The notes below the pieces were generated by a model that was given only the letters and a program-made list of their open reading frames with translations, did not search any database and was not told the origin of the DNA. Of a stretch of 64,000 bases of DNA, positions 29,601 to 39,924 are shown piece by piece; positions within the stretch are counted from its first letter, which is position 1, and each line of letters opens with the position of its first letter. The position numbers and the translations under genes are program-made. The stretch covers positions 4,588,001 through 4,652,000 of the forward strand of contig NC_063012.1 in NCBI RefSeq assembly GCF_020509005.1, given 5' to 3'. Source of the stretch: Fulvia fulva (Eukaryota; Ascomycota; Dothideomycetes; Mycosphaerellales; Mycosphaerellaceae).

Positions 29601-31293
29601 CTCTGCACTGGTGAAAGCCATCCTTAGGGATAGGAATGGGTTCTTTCAAGTCTGTTACCTTGTGAAGATTCTGGAGCAAATTCTTCCCAAAGTGTGCAAA
29701 TCTTCTATGCCAAAGCTCCCACTGCTTCAGGTCGGTCTCTGATTGAGCAGTCACAAAGGCATTCTCCATTGGTGGTGCACATGATGAGTAATGTGCCCGT
29801 TCTTGTAGGAGAGGAGAAATCTCATCAATGAATGGAACCCCCCCAAGGAGCTTTGTCTGGACAACAGTCTCACCAGAGGGGGAAACAAGAGAAAATGATG
29901 GAGGTTGCACACCAAACTGCTTGCTAAACTGGTTCCATGAAACCAGGTTCACTCCTAGCTTGGGTACAAGCAGGACATCTTCCAAAACAACTTTTCTGCC
30001 AGCTCTCCCACTCATCTCTGCATTCCCAATATGAGTGGCCAATAAAAACCCACCTCCCACTTTGATCCATTTCTTCCTTGTCAAGGGAGTCATAGATCTA
30101 AAGAGGCAGCTTTGGTCAGTCATATGGGATGAAGCACAGGAGTCAAGTAACCACTCTGACGAGGGGAACTTGCCTTGGACTTCTGCAGTTGAGTGAGCCA
30201 CTTCATCATACTCATCATCATCAGACATTGTCTCTGGGGATGAGCTGCATGGTGACTCTTGGGCGGAGAAACCTTTTCCAGTCTTCTTTGCTTTAGAGGT
30301 ATAAGACTGGGCCTGGTTCTTCTGGAGTGACAGCATGTCAGAGCTGAGTTTCTTCACCATTTTCTTAAGTTCTTCCATAGAGGACTTCTCTCTTGGTGTC
30401 CTCCTTGAAGTGGGTGGTGGAGTTCTCTTCTTCTTGACATGTGTTGTATTCTGGGAAGATGGTGGTTGGGAATGAGATCTAAGGACCTTTCTTGCCTCAG
30501 GCAAACTAGGGCAGTCCTTGATCAGATGATCCTTCTCACAGAGAAGGCAGGAGAGTGGTCTTGCTAGACCTGAGGGCTTGACCCAGGTGGCTGCCATGCC
30601 ATACTCAGCCTTAGAGGGATCCAACCTGGCTTCTTGAGCTTCAAGGATCTTTAAGGTCCTTTCATGATCCATCTTTGGCTGAGCCATGATAGTATCCCTG
30701 GCTACATGGTAGTCAGGTGGCAGTGAGCTTAAGAGCTGGGTCATCCTCACATCAGCTTTCCTGTAATGCTGACCCTCTGGGTCAACATCAGCAATCCTTT
30801 TTCCAAGAGAAACCAGGTGTGTCCATGCAGATCTGATGGTGAACTCTTCACTCATCTCAAAGGTCACAAATTGCTTTGTGAGCTCATGTGCATGGGTTGG
30901 TAGCACCTGGCTATACTTGTTCCAGAGATACACCCACTTCTCAGCAGCTCTTCCAGATTCACATGAGCCCTCAAGCTCAAATTCATCTTCTTCTGTGATC
31001 CTACTAAGGATACTGAAGTTGCATACTGCATTGTGTCTTGTCCATGTTGGCGTATTGAGGATCTCTTTGGTTGTAGCCTCTTCTTGGAGTTTCAGAGTCT
31101 TGCCCTTGATGTTGTCAAAAGACACTTCCATTAGGTCATCAATTGCAAAGAATGCTGATTGGCTCTCCATCTTGTATCTCTGAAGGTTGAACCATCTCTT
31201 CCAATTGTCCCTCCCAAGAATTGGGATTTTGCCTCCCTTCTCCTCTGTCTTCTCTTGGTATGAATCCATAATAAATTGAATGTAATGAAACAA
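26638..31293 (-). CDS. Copia gag-pol polyprotein
   Basis: One 1,551-codon ORF. Gag spans about 1-300, with GRDNWKRWFNLQRYK near the start and a zinc knuckle C249-X2-C252-X3-H256-X4-C261, one residue shorter than the usual CX2CX4HX4C. Protease is WLLDSCASSHMT, active Asp384 followed by Ser and Cys386 where Gly is usual. Integrase has an HH-CC zinc region (LWHRRFAHFG, CRVCSIAK) and catalytic D592, D654, E689. A variable linker covers about 820-1000. Reverse transcriptase includes FKARLVARGFSQ, VDVNNAFTE, LYGLKQAARDWN and HVDD (D1216-D1217). RNase H shows GYCDSDYA, STMEAEYMA and DKSKHIDIAYN. A second Met (MDSYQEK) nine codons in could also be the start. Gag and pol are in one frame with no frameshift, so gag excess, if any, must be controlled another way. 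Confidence 0.95.
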   Translation of the reverse strand: MFHYIQFIMDSYQEKTEEKGGKIPILGRDNWKRWFNLQRYKMESQSAFFAIDDLMEVSFDNIKGKTLKLQEEATTKEILNTPTWTRHNAVCNFSILSRITEEDEFELEGSCESGRAAEKWVYLWNKYSQVLPTHAHELTKQFVTFEMSEEFTIRSAWTHLVSLGKRIADVDPEGQHYRKADVRMTQLLSSLPPDYHVARDTIMAQPKMDHERTLKILEAQEARLDPSKAEYGMAATWVKPSGLARPLSCLLCEKDHLIKDCPSLPEARKVLRSHSQPPSSQNTTHVKKKRTPPPTSRRTPREKSSMEELKKMVKKLSSDMLSLQKNQAQSYTSKAKKTGKGFSAQESPCSSSPETMSDDDEYDEVAHSTAEVQGKFPSSEWLLDSCASSHMTDQSCLFRSMTPLTRKKWIKVGGGFLLATHIGNAEMSGRAGRKVVLEDVLLVPKLGVNLVSWNQFSKQFGVQPPSFSLVSPSGETVVQTKLLGGVPFIDEISPLLQERAHYSSCAPPMENAFVTAQSETDLKQWELWHRRFAHFGKNLLQNLHKVTDLKEPIPIPKDGFHQCRVCSIAKMKKYKGKVTERRPERLALVSIDICGPLPISRLGFKYWLEIVDNFSRKKWTFPLRKREDAPVALQNWKIKAERKSSAQLKAVRLDNAKELIALVKQWEKDLGIGLEPTEAYNSLQNGPVERSIQTSEDSIRAMLEEAKMPVEFWPEALEAQTYMRNKLPNGPDYDGFKVSPDEAFDGIKPTINHLKVWGCKAVVYMDTRSQPQWARSDKLMNRGKEAVFIGYVENTAKAWLFWEPDMRAVKQHTHADFFEDQPGGDMGLNVPTLNLPSSAPARKPLGRPRKNVSLGQSTYHSGVHQSPPEIDQPIESPKVAQPRKLFVQLPQPPENVGEFQKIDQPIERSSLDPQEINVTRSQVTVPRSSLRKRKADYDVEGYDMKQKAPRSMVPKPELTTEVGEAMDLSENLAAFHQAFFAAMQSVDSSIPWDSEFLEEVEEMAFAATVEAIAYKQEVPIPKSYKDAVNDKKWGHLWKEAIQKELDALQSNNTWENSVPPKGANLVTSRWVFDIKRSISGAIEKFKARLVARGFSQKFGVDFMETFAPTVRQDTLRVFMAIVCKKDLHLHQVDVNNAFTESTLHEDIFMLPPPGVELPPNMVFKILKSLYGLKQAARDWNQHCVSKLREIGFTQSEVDPCLLIHKKREIIILIHVDDIPIAAPKLTDVLWFKRELGKIFKIKDLGEPEKILGMRVTRDRKRGILKLDQGHFVRDSLAKMGMNHEKAAPTHSPMDSYEALKPSSHMDERCDKAEYQSINGTWMWPATITRPDIAFALGRMSSFVSDPSTYHMKALKKITRYLRSYPDLGLQFSKSGKGHLTGYCDSDYAMDKADRVSILGYVFFLCGAPVSWMSKKQKSVATSTMEAEYMAMNACAKQSQFLASLLREMDCPELVGDCSHQPRITGNQETVSNLRPVQLRGDNQAALTLVKDAHVHDKSKHIDIAYNAVRKLWWRRLIAVEYTPTSEMVADGFTKPKTGPHFQRFVSQLNLS

Positions 31294-31700
31294 GGTGTGT
31301 ATGTTCCAAGGTGGTGGCTCAGATCCTGCTGAGGCTTCTGGTGTAGAATGGGAAAGTTCGTAGGTGTGGATACCAAGGCCTGCTTGGTAAAGTAAAGAAG
31401 GAGCGGTGTGAGGTCTCGGGGCTAGGACACAGGTCTGTCTCTCCTAGCAGAGCTTCAAATGACTTACTTGAAGTCCTTCTTGATAGTATCTCGATGCAGT
31501 TCTGCCTACAGAGTATCTTCAAGGTATTGGCTTTGAGTAAGCCGCACAGAGTCCTTGTCTGGGTTACCTATCACTTAGTATCGAACTAAGCTCCTTGATA
31601 GGATAGACGGGGTAGACTTCTGATTCCCAGATGTTTTCTGCTACGATAGCAAGGGATACAAGTAACCTGTACTGATATAGGTTGCTCTTATTCCTGCACA
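31294..31700 (-). other. Copia 5' leader
   Basis: About 400 bp of untranslated leader between the primer site and the gag-pol ATG. No conserved gene; short upstream open frames occur on both strands. Confidence 0.6.
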
Positions 31701-31717
31701 AACCCGGGCTCATAACC
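31701..31717 (-). promoter_or_regulatory. Primer binding site for a half initiator-Met tRNA
   Basis: Directly inside the 5' LTR the plus strand reads CCCGGGCTCATAACC, which looks like the anticodon stem and loop (CAU) of initiator tRNA-Met. The element RNA is its complement, GGTTATGAGCCCGGG. Priming would therefore use a tRNA cut in the anticodon stem, as in Drosophila copia and yeast Ty5, not the 3' CCA end. Confidence 0.8.
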
Positions 31718-32241
31718 TGTTGAACAGGTACGGGTGGATGGCAGCGGAGTGGAGTAAGAGATCAATCTTCAACTGACTAATAGCACGAGCATGCAGCAAT
31801 ATATCAGGAACCAATATGTTGATTGTGTTGGATGTCTATCTAAGCTAAAGGGGAGAGAAGGTACAGTCCAGGGCATAGTTTTTACAACCCCTGTTCTTCC
31901 ACCTTTCCTCATTAGGAAGGATGTATCCACTGCTTGGCGTAGCTCATCACCTGGTGTGTCCTCCATTGTTGGCTATTACTGCCTCGCAGCGTTCTCGCAT
32001 ACTCTTGCATATACGTTGTATGTCCTCAGGTGTGAGCTTGGCCCATTCTTGATAGTGAGATTGAAGGTAGCAACACCTTCTGAGATGGACATGGATAGCC
32101 GGAAGGGGTTAGCGTAAATACAGGGGTTGTAAAAACCATGCCCAGGACTGTATCTCCCTACAAGCTGAGTCATCGTGGATGCCTTAGGCTGCCAGATCAC
32201 TTCCTGATTGTTGACTCCCTTTGAGATGCTACATCTTAACA
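31718..32241 (-). repeat. Copia 5' LTR (right), split by a MITE
   Basis: 524 bp: 235 bp of LTR plus a 287-bp MITE and its duplicated TA. Otherwise it differs from the left LTR at one base (31,740). Confidence 0.95.
31864..32150. mobile_element. MITE of Tc1/mariner type in the copia 5' LTR
   Basis: 287 bp with 30-bp terminal inverted repeats (31,864-31,893 and 32,121-32,150; 28/30 matches) starting CAGTCC. It is flanked by TA on both sides (31,862-31,863 and 32,151-32,152), where the empty LTR has a single TA. The CAGT terminus and TA target fit Tc1/mariner. Overlapping open frames inside show no transposase domain. The insertion splits an LTR, which may affect copia transcription. Confidence 0.93.
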
Positions 32242-32246
32242 CTTTA

Positions 32247-35200
32247 CGTAAAAACATAAATTCCCGCTCTACGATATTAAGCCCTTTACGCTAGGTATAG
32301 GTAATAGCTCCTAAGTACTAACAATCATTACTAAAGCTATAAATATTAAACTAAACCTTTAAGGCTATATCGAGACGGTTAAATACCTAGTTACTAATAC
32401 CTACTATAATATAGTCCTTAGCCTTAGATCGTACGCGAAGTATAGCCCTTATAAAGACTAGAAGCGAAGCGTACTTACCTTTAACGACGTTAACTATTAG
32501 AATCACTCTCTCTATAAGAACGTTAGCCTACTAGTAACGTTACCTATCCCCGGGTTACTACTAACGCCGGTACCCGACTACGATAGCCTTAAGCGACCTA
32601 ATATCCGCGGTATACCGGTCCCTTAGCCCCTCGAAGTCGGCGCCGAAAGAGGTAGGGCTAAGTATAGAGACGATATTAAGTAGATCAACTTATACGAACT
32701 CCAAAGACTCTGTTATACGAGAGGTACGGAAGTATATACTATATAGATTAACCTACGCGAAGTATATACGGCTAAGAGCGCGGCCGATCTAGTTATAGTA
32801 TAAGCGTTAGGGCTTTACGCTATAATAGTACGAAAGGTTATAGGCGGTAACGCTATATTCGCGTACGCTATATATATTAAAGACAGCTACTATAGAACGC
32901 TCCGTTATTAATAGGAGTACTAGGTAGAGGCCTACGCAATAAACGTAGCTAATTATAACGTGTTTATAGAAAAGCTAAACCGGAAGTAGAAGGACCCCGA
33001 CGTACTCGGTAAGCTACTAGCTATATACTATTATCGGTAAGCTCTATTCTCGAAGTTAGAGTTAGATAAGATACTACCTTATCGCCCTAGCCTAGATTAT
33101 AAGATTAAGCTAAAGAAGGATACTCGGCTACCGTTTAAGCGGCCCTATCCGATTTCGAACAGAGAGTTAGAAGTAGTAAAAGCTTAGGTAGATAACTAAC
33201 TTTAGAAAGGTAATATCTAACGTAGTAACTTACCTATAGTATTACCGGTAATTATCGTACGTAAACTAGGTAGTAGACTACGTGTCTATATTAACTACCG
33301 CGCCCTAAACGCTATTACTATAAAATCGAGGTACCCTATCCTACTTATTTAAGATACTATTAACCGGATTAGTAGTAAGAGGTACTTTACTAAGCTTGAT
33401 ATAGTCGCTACCTTTAATCGTTTACGTATCGCGGAAGGGGACGAGTAGAAAACGGTATTTACTACGCGCTACGGTCAATTCGAATGTCTAGTAATGCCCT
33501 TTAGTCTCTATAATACACCCGGTACCTTCTAGTTATATATTAATAACGCGCTCCGAGAGTACCTAGACGATTTTACCTCCGCGTACCTCGATAACGTACT
33601 TATATTTAGCGACACTCTAGAGGAGTATATCGTTTACGTCGAGAAGGTTATAGCGAAGCTATAGGAGGTAGGACTTTAACTCGATATCGATAAGTACCAG
33701 TTTTACGTCTAAGAGACGAAGTACCTTAGCTTAATTATAGGCGCGGACGGTATTAAGATAGATAAGGACAAGATCGCTATGATCTAAGAATAGGAGACCC
33801 CTCGTAACCTAATAGATATTCTGTCCTTCCTTAGCTTTTATAACTTCTATAGGCGGTTTATTCGTAACTACTTAGGCATCGCCTACCCGATAATATAGCT
33901 TACTAAGAAAGACGTACTATAGGTATAGGGTAATAAATATTAGAACGCTTTCGAACGTATAAAACAAGCGTTTACTAAGGACGATATTATACTCGTACAT
34001 TTTATACCCGGGCGAGAAACAAAGCTCGAAACGGATACGTTAGACTTCGTTACTACTATAGTAATGTTGTAGTAAGAAGAAGACGGTATATAGCGCCTAG
34101 TAGCTTTTATGTCTAAGAAGATATCGCCGTAAGAATATAGCTACGATATCTATAATAAGGAACTACTCGCTATCGTAAAAGCCTTTAAGGAATAGAAGCT
34201 AGAGCTTATGTCTAGAGACATTAATAGAGATAAGGCCGACTTCGAAAACCTTACCGACAAAAGCGGTAAGCTAATCCTAGTATACTCCAATTATAAGAAC
34301 CTTAAATAGTTTATAAGTACTAAGGTCCTAAATAGACGCTAGGTACGTTAGTCCGAGTTCTTATCGTAGTTCTACTTTAAGATTGTCTATATCCCTAGCA
34401 AGACGAATGTTAAACCTAATACTCTAATACGGCGGCTATAGGACGTCCCTATAAACAATAACGACCTACGAAGACAGTATTAAGAATAGACGTTACTACC
34501 TAAGTACCGATTCCTTAATATCTCGCCGATAGAGATCCGTCTAGGCCGATAGGACAATAAACTTATAACTAAGATCCGCGTTATATACGGAGAAGCGGAG
34601 CTATAGTAAGCGTTACGCTAGTTAGACGTAGGAGAGCCTTATACGCTACTACGCTAGTACCGTATAGATAATAGCGAGGCGGTAGCTATAGGCGGCCTTA
34701 TCTATATTAGGAATAGATACAGCGGCTATAAAGTCTTCGTACTAGACGTACCGGGTTTACGCTTTAAGGTCTTCTAAGTATATTATAGTACCCCCTCTAC
34801 TAGTTACCTAGGTCGTACGAAGACCTACGAGCTTATTACTCGCGACTTCGTCTAGCCCGGCCTTTCGTAGTATATACGTAATAAGATCTTTAAGTACTAC
34901 GAATACTACTCGTTAAAACCCTCGTAGACGTAATACCTAGGGCTACTAAAACCCCTACTAATCCCGTTTGAACTATAGGACGAAATTGCTATAGATTTCG
35001 TAGTAGGACTACCGAAGAGTACTAATTATAATAGCGTTATATATACTAATACCCTTACGATTACTAACCGTACGGGTAAGGGATACTATATAATCCTAGT
35101 AAAGGAGATAACGGCCGAATATCCTACCGAGGTCTTCGTCCGGGACTACTACCGCTTATATAGTACCCCTCTATCTATCGTTATAGATCGGGATAGTTAG

Positions 35201-36373
35201 TAGCTATTAGCTTTTTAGTAACGCTTCTACGAACTAGTAGGAATAGTCTATAAGTTGTCTATAGCCTTCTATCCTAAGACCGATAGACAGTCTAAGAATA
35301 CAAATAAGGAGATAGAGAAGTACCTCCGTATCTTTATCGACTACGTATAAGGAGATTAGGTATAGTAGCTTCCGCTAGCGGAATTCGTAAAGAATAACTA
35401 TATAATAGAAGTAATAGGTATATCGCTATTCTTTGCCGAACGAGGTCGTAATCCTCGTACTAGTAACTTTAATAGAGATAGCCTCCCTAAGCGTCTAATA
35501 CCTACTAAGTAACGCCTATCCGCCGAAAAGGCAGAGCGTTTTACTTAATAGATAAAGCACTTCTATACGCACCTATACAAATACTTACGTTACGATTAAG
35601 CCCTATAAGTAGATAACGCTAATATATACCGTACTATACTACCGCGATATAGCCTAGGCGACTATATCTATATTAATACTCAGAACTAGAACTTATTACG
35701 CCTAGCTAAGAAGCTTAATATTAAATAGTTTGAACCGGTAATGATTTATAACCGCGCTCGGTAAGAATATGTATAGTATTACCCTACTAGAGACGATCCG
35801 CGTATATAACTCCTTCTATTCAAATCTTCTCCGACCGGTAGATCTAGAAGATAACGTACAACCGCCGCCGATCGAGGTTACTAATAAAACTAGTAATACG
35901 TTTAAGACCTAGGAGGTTAAACGCGTCCTAGATTCTAAGCCGAAGGGTAGAGGCATTACTATACTAGTGAAATAGAAGGGCTATTTAGATAGTAAGTCTA
36001 CCTCGGAGCCCGCGAGCGTAGTATATAAGGATATACCGAAGGTAGTCGTAGACTTTAAGTATAATAACCTAACTAAGTCTATACCAATTAACTTTTATCC
36101 GCTAGAAGATTAGATTCCGAATAAGACCTTAGTCGATATAAGGCCGGACGCGAACGTAATAGATCTAGTACCTTAGTTAACCGTAACGGTATAGCCTCTA
36201 CGTAAAGGTAATAGCCCTATAGCTCTAGCTAAGGATAACTATACGCCTAATACTAACGATAGCTATATTAAAAGGGTTTTAGTGCCTACTTCTAGTAAGT
36301 TATTCCAGCTAATAGACGAAACGAACGATATAGAGAATAATAAAGCTGTCGTATTTACGTTAAGGAAGATTTA
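32247..36373 (+). mobile_element. RIPed gypsy-type element 2, pol region
   Basis: Conceptual translation: the RT core starts at about 33,230 (VLPVIIVRKLGSRLRVYINY, RALNAITIKSRYPI), motif A-like KLDIVATFNRLRIAEGDE at about 33,392, and YLDNVLIF at about 33,580 in place of the YxDD motif (Asp to Asn, a RIP-type change). RNase H-like and integrase-like segments follow to about 35,700, then a basic C-terminal tail to about 36,370. Many TAG/TAA codons stand where CAG/CAA is expected. The right end has no LTR; a minus-strand LINE starts at about 36,374. Confidence 0.7.
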
Positions 36374-39300
36374 AGGACATACGCTTTCCGCTAGGCTTTA
36401 GGTCTTAGCCTTACTCCCGCCGGCCTAGCGAGTCCTACGCTCCTCCTCTTTTCGTACTAGCTATTCGGTGCTTGTCTATCCGGCCGTAAAGGTAGTAAGG
36501 TTATCCTCTTTTTAGCTTATCCTATGTCCGGCCCCTCTCTAGTAGCGGCTTTCTATCTTATTCTTAACCTCCTAGATCGTAGTTTATACTAGGTAATCTA
36601 TCGTCTTTACCGCGTATTAAATTCTTATTCCCCGGATGTACTGGCGGATTAGTAGTGTTCCTATCTCTATTTCTACTATACTTATTAACGTTGTCTTATA
36701 TACGCCTAGTACCCTACGTAGGTTACCTACCTATGTCCTATTTAGGGGTTGCTCTATCCGTTTCGGGATCGGCTTGCCTACGCCTCCTATTCCCTAAATC
36801 TATACCCCGTATAATATAGCTAGTCTAACGATCGCCTTATATATTACTCTTACCTTATCGAATGTTGCTCCCTATATAGATACCGTAAGCCTCTTTATCG
36901 AGGCTTTATTAACTTGCGCTCGACTCTAGGCTTTCTTAATCTATATATTCTAGCTTAGCTTCGGGTCGAGCTAGATCCCTAGTACTCGTAGCTCCGCTAA
37001 TAGCTTAGTCTCGTATCCTTAGATTCTTACCGCGGCCTTTATATTATAGTACGTTCTCGCTTTACCTAAGTGTATAAGCTAGTACTTTTAGGGGCGAACC
37101 GGGTACTATACTTCTTTACCTACTCCTCGCATTTCTTATACCTGTCTTTAAGGAGGCGATAGTTCTCCTCCCTCGAGTCTAACTAGGCTAGAATGTTTAT
37201 TTCGTCTATAAATCTCGATACTAAGGTTTATAGAGAGGTAAGTAGGGGGATTAGATTAGACATAAATATTAGAAATAGAATAGGGTAGAGAGTAGATTCT
37301 TAAGGTATTCTAGCCTCTACCTTTATCGGGTCGGACGTATACCTCCCTAGGACTAGGTATGTCGTCCGTTCCTAGAGAAAGGAGTAGACGAACTTCGTTA
37401 CCTACTAGGGGCTGCCTTTCTATTATAGGATATATATTAGCCTTTAGTATAAGACGTTATTGAAGGCCCCTATAATGTCGAGGGATAGTAAGGACGCCGC
37501 TCGGTTCCTACCGTAGTACTAGAGGGTCTGAATTTACTCCGTAATTAGCTCTATTACTATTAGTATCGATCGCTAGCTTCTTCCCCCTATCTATATTACT
37601 AGGAGTACGTAGTTGTCCTCGGCTAGCTACGTAAGTCTCTAGGCTACTATCTTTTCTAGGACCTTCTCTATCGTATTTAGAAGTACGATTAGTCTATACG
37701 ACTTAGGCTAAGTATAGTCCTCCTTCTTTAGCTTACGTAGTACTACTGTTATAGACTGTCTATACGGCTTCGGGTAATACCCTAGCCGTAGGTACGCGGT
37801 AAATAGGTTTATAAGGCTCGGCGCGATCTCTTCTCTATACTCTTTTAGTAGTATGTTTAGTATCCTATCTAGCCCTAGGGCTTTTCGTCCTTTTAGCTTA
37901 CTTATAACTCCTATTACTATATTAGAGCTAACCGCCTAATCTATGTCCTAGGGTTCCGAGTATATACTCGGGTCGATATCCGTAAGGTCTACCTATACTT
38001 ACGTCGAAAAGAAATAGTCGGCTAATACTTTTACCTTACCCCGGGGCGTAGTCTAGGTAATTACTTCGCGGTCTATAATTAGAGGGAAGTAAGGGGTTCG
38101 TTACTCTATAGGTATTCGTACCTATTTAGCTAGTCTCTATATCTATTCCGGGTTTTCTATAACGAGCCCGATCGCCGCTCTCTAGTCCTATAGCTTATCG
38201 CGTCGTATCTATACCTTCTTCTCTTATATCGCGCGATAGTATTGCTTCTACGTCTCTTAGGTATACTCCTTCGTCTACTATCTCCTTACCCTTCTAGCCT
38301 CCTTCACCTTCGTAGAGTATTTAGGGGTCTAGAAGGCCTTCTACTACGTTAAGGGCCGGAGTAACGGCGTATATTATTCCGCTACTTACCATATAACCGA
38401 GGTAATCTGTTCCGCTACTTGATCTAGCTAAGCTATCGTCTCGAGTTCTCTATACTACGGTAGGTTTACTATTAGAAAGTCTCTTATATCGTCCTAGCGT
38501 ACCTTCTTCTAGTTACGGCGTAGTTCGCTTACTAGCTCCTCTATTGCCTTTACCCCTAGCGTCGTTTAAATAGAGATATAGTCTAAGGAGGCCTCTAGCG
38601 CGTACTTTGGTCGGCATTAGACTAGTCTCTCTTTAAGTTCTCGTAATAGAAAGTATAGGTCGATTATACTTATACTTATACGGGCCTTCTACGTCTCTAT
38701 TCCCTTTAGTATTACTAAGGCCATTCCGTAGCGTACGGTTATATCTAGTAGCTTTCCCCCTATAAACGCGTACGGGGGAGTAAAGTCGAGTCCCTACTAT
38801 AGGTAGTAGAGGTTAAAGTTACCGAGGAGTACTTACTTCGTATCTTAGCTTAGGGTCCGCTCTAGGTAGGCGAGGGTTCCTAGTTCCCTACTCGTTCGAC
38901 CCTACGGTAGCGGGTTATAGACGTTATAGATCTAGATAGAGCTTTATATTGTATCGGTCTAGATTAATATTATATCTCCTAGGTTACCCTACTACGGTAG
39001 TATAACCTTCTACGACTCAAGGTCTATAGTCTTACTTAGGTATATATATGTCCTCGGGATAACGTCTCGTTCGCCCGCTATTATAGTATAGTATCTCCGG
39101 TTATTATAAGTAGCTAGGAGTCCTACGTAGAGGTTGATCTATAGTTTCTATACCGTAATAACGTAGTATCGTAGCGGGTCTAGCTCTTCTAGAAAGTAGC
39201 GCTAGACCTTATCCCTACTTTTGTTTACGTTATACTATACGATAGTAATGTCGTCGTATAGTATTATTCGTTATCCGTAAGGTCTATTTCCGTACCAGTA

Positions 39301-39734
39301 TATTATATCTCCTAAGTCTATATCCCGCTATCCGGCTAGCCTTAGGACCGCTAGGGCGCCCTAAAGATTCGTATTTAGCCTAGTTTGTTAGTAGCCCGGT
39401 TAAGGTGTCTAGGCCTACCGGGAGGTAGATACGTTTAAGGTTAGGTTCCCTTATTCGTCTCTTCTACCCTCTTCCTCTTACTTAGCTCGAAGCCCTTATA
39501 TACGGTAGGTCTCTCCTACTATCGTTAGGGGTACCTAGCTAGTATAGAGATCCTTACTTGTCTCGCTCGTTCTTATACTACTATTCTAGCTAGGTATTAG
39601 TTTAAATACGCTAGGTACCTTCTACCGTAGTATATATACCTACTCTCCTTTTTAGGCATTCCCTTCCCTAGTATAGGCCTACGTAGTAAGGGCACCTTAG
39701 GGTCTTCTCCCCGTATTTCAGGGCTATATAACCG
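36374..39734 (-). mobile_element. RIPed Tad-C LINE, part 1 (ORF2 and ORF1 C-terminus)
   Basis: Minus-strand LINE relic. 36,700-37,200 matches 54,780-55,110 plus 58,510-58,700, another Tad-C copy, and 37,050-37,140 matches rc 6,500-6,580. RT lies at about 38,000-37,100, endonuclease at about 39,200-38,600, and the cysteine-knuckle end of ORF1 at about 39,720-39,400. It is cut at 39,734 by gypsy element 1 and resumes at 46,941. Confidence 0.65.
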
Positions 39735-39739
39735 TATAG

Positions 39740-39924
39740 TGTCACCCTACCGGCGTATATTTACTTAAACCCGCGGGTACGTACCTAGACCTCGCGCCCG
39801 CTAACTAATCCGACTAGCGGCTTAGCGCCCGTATATAACTCTCGCGCCCTCCGCGCCTCCCTTAGATAGAATCTCTATTTGACTTGTACCTTACCCGACT
39901 ACGTACTTATACATACTTATAATA
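39740..39924 (+). repeat. Gypsy-1 5' LTR
   Basis: 185 bp starting TGTCACC; its last bases are ATA, in line with ...CA changed to TA by RIP. It contains GGCTTAGCGCCCGTATATAACTC, with a TATATAA promoter-like site. Confidence 0.85.

Larger units (their letters stand above)
26338..32241 (-). mobile_element. Young Ty1/copia LTR retrotransposon
   Basis: The element comprises 235-bp LTRs, a half-tRNA primer site, one gag-pol ORF and a polypurine tract, flanked by a perfect 5-bp duplication CTTTA (26,333-26,337 and 32,242-32,246). Once the MITE in the right LTR is discounted, the LTRs differ at one base (A at 26,360, G at 31,740). It shows no RIP. It is inserted into the RIPed gypsy element 2. Length without the MITE is about 5.6 kb. 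It looks capable of expression, with one doubtful protease residue. Confidence 0.95.

Noticed and set aside
31701..31720. A tRNA-Met-like sequence beside the copia LTR.
   Set aside because: Only the anticodon arm is present and it adjoins the 5' LTR, so it is a primer binding site and not a tRNA gene.
32247..36373. Treating the gypsy-2 pol region as a separate element from the gag region at 17,762-20,484.
   Set aside because: Same orientation, gag then pol order, and no LTR between them; the gap is filled by two later insertions. The link remains unproven.
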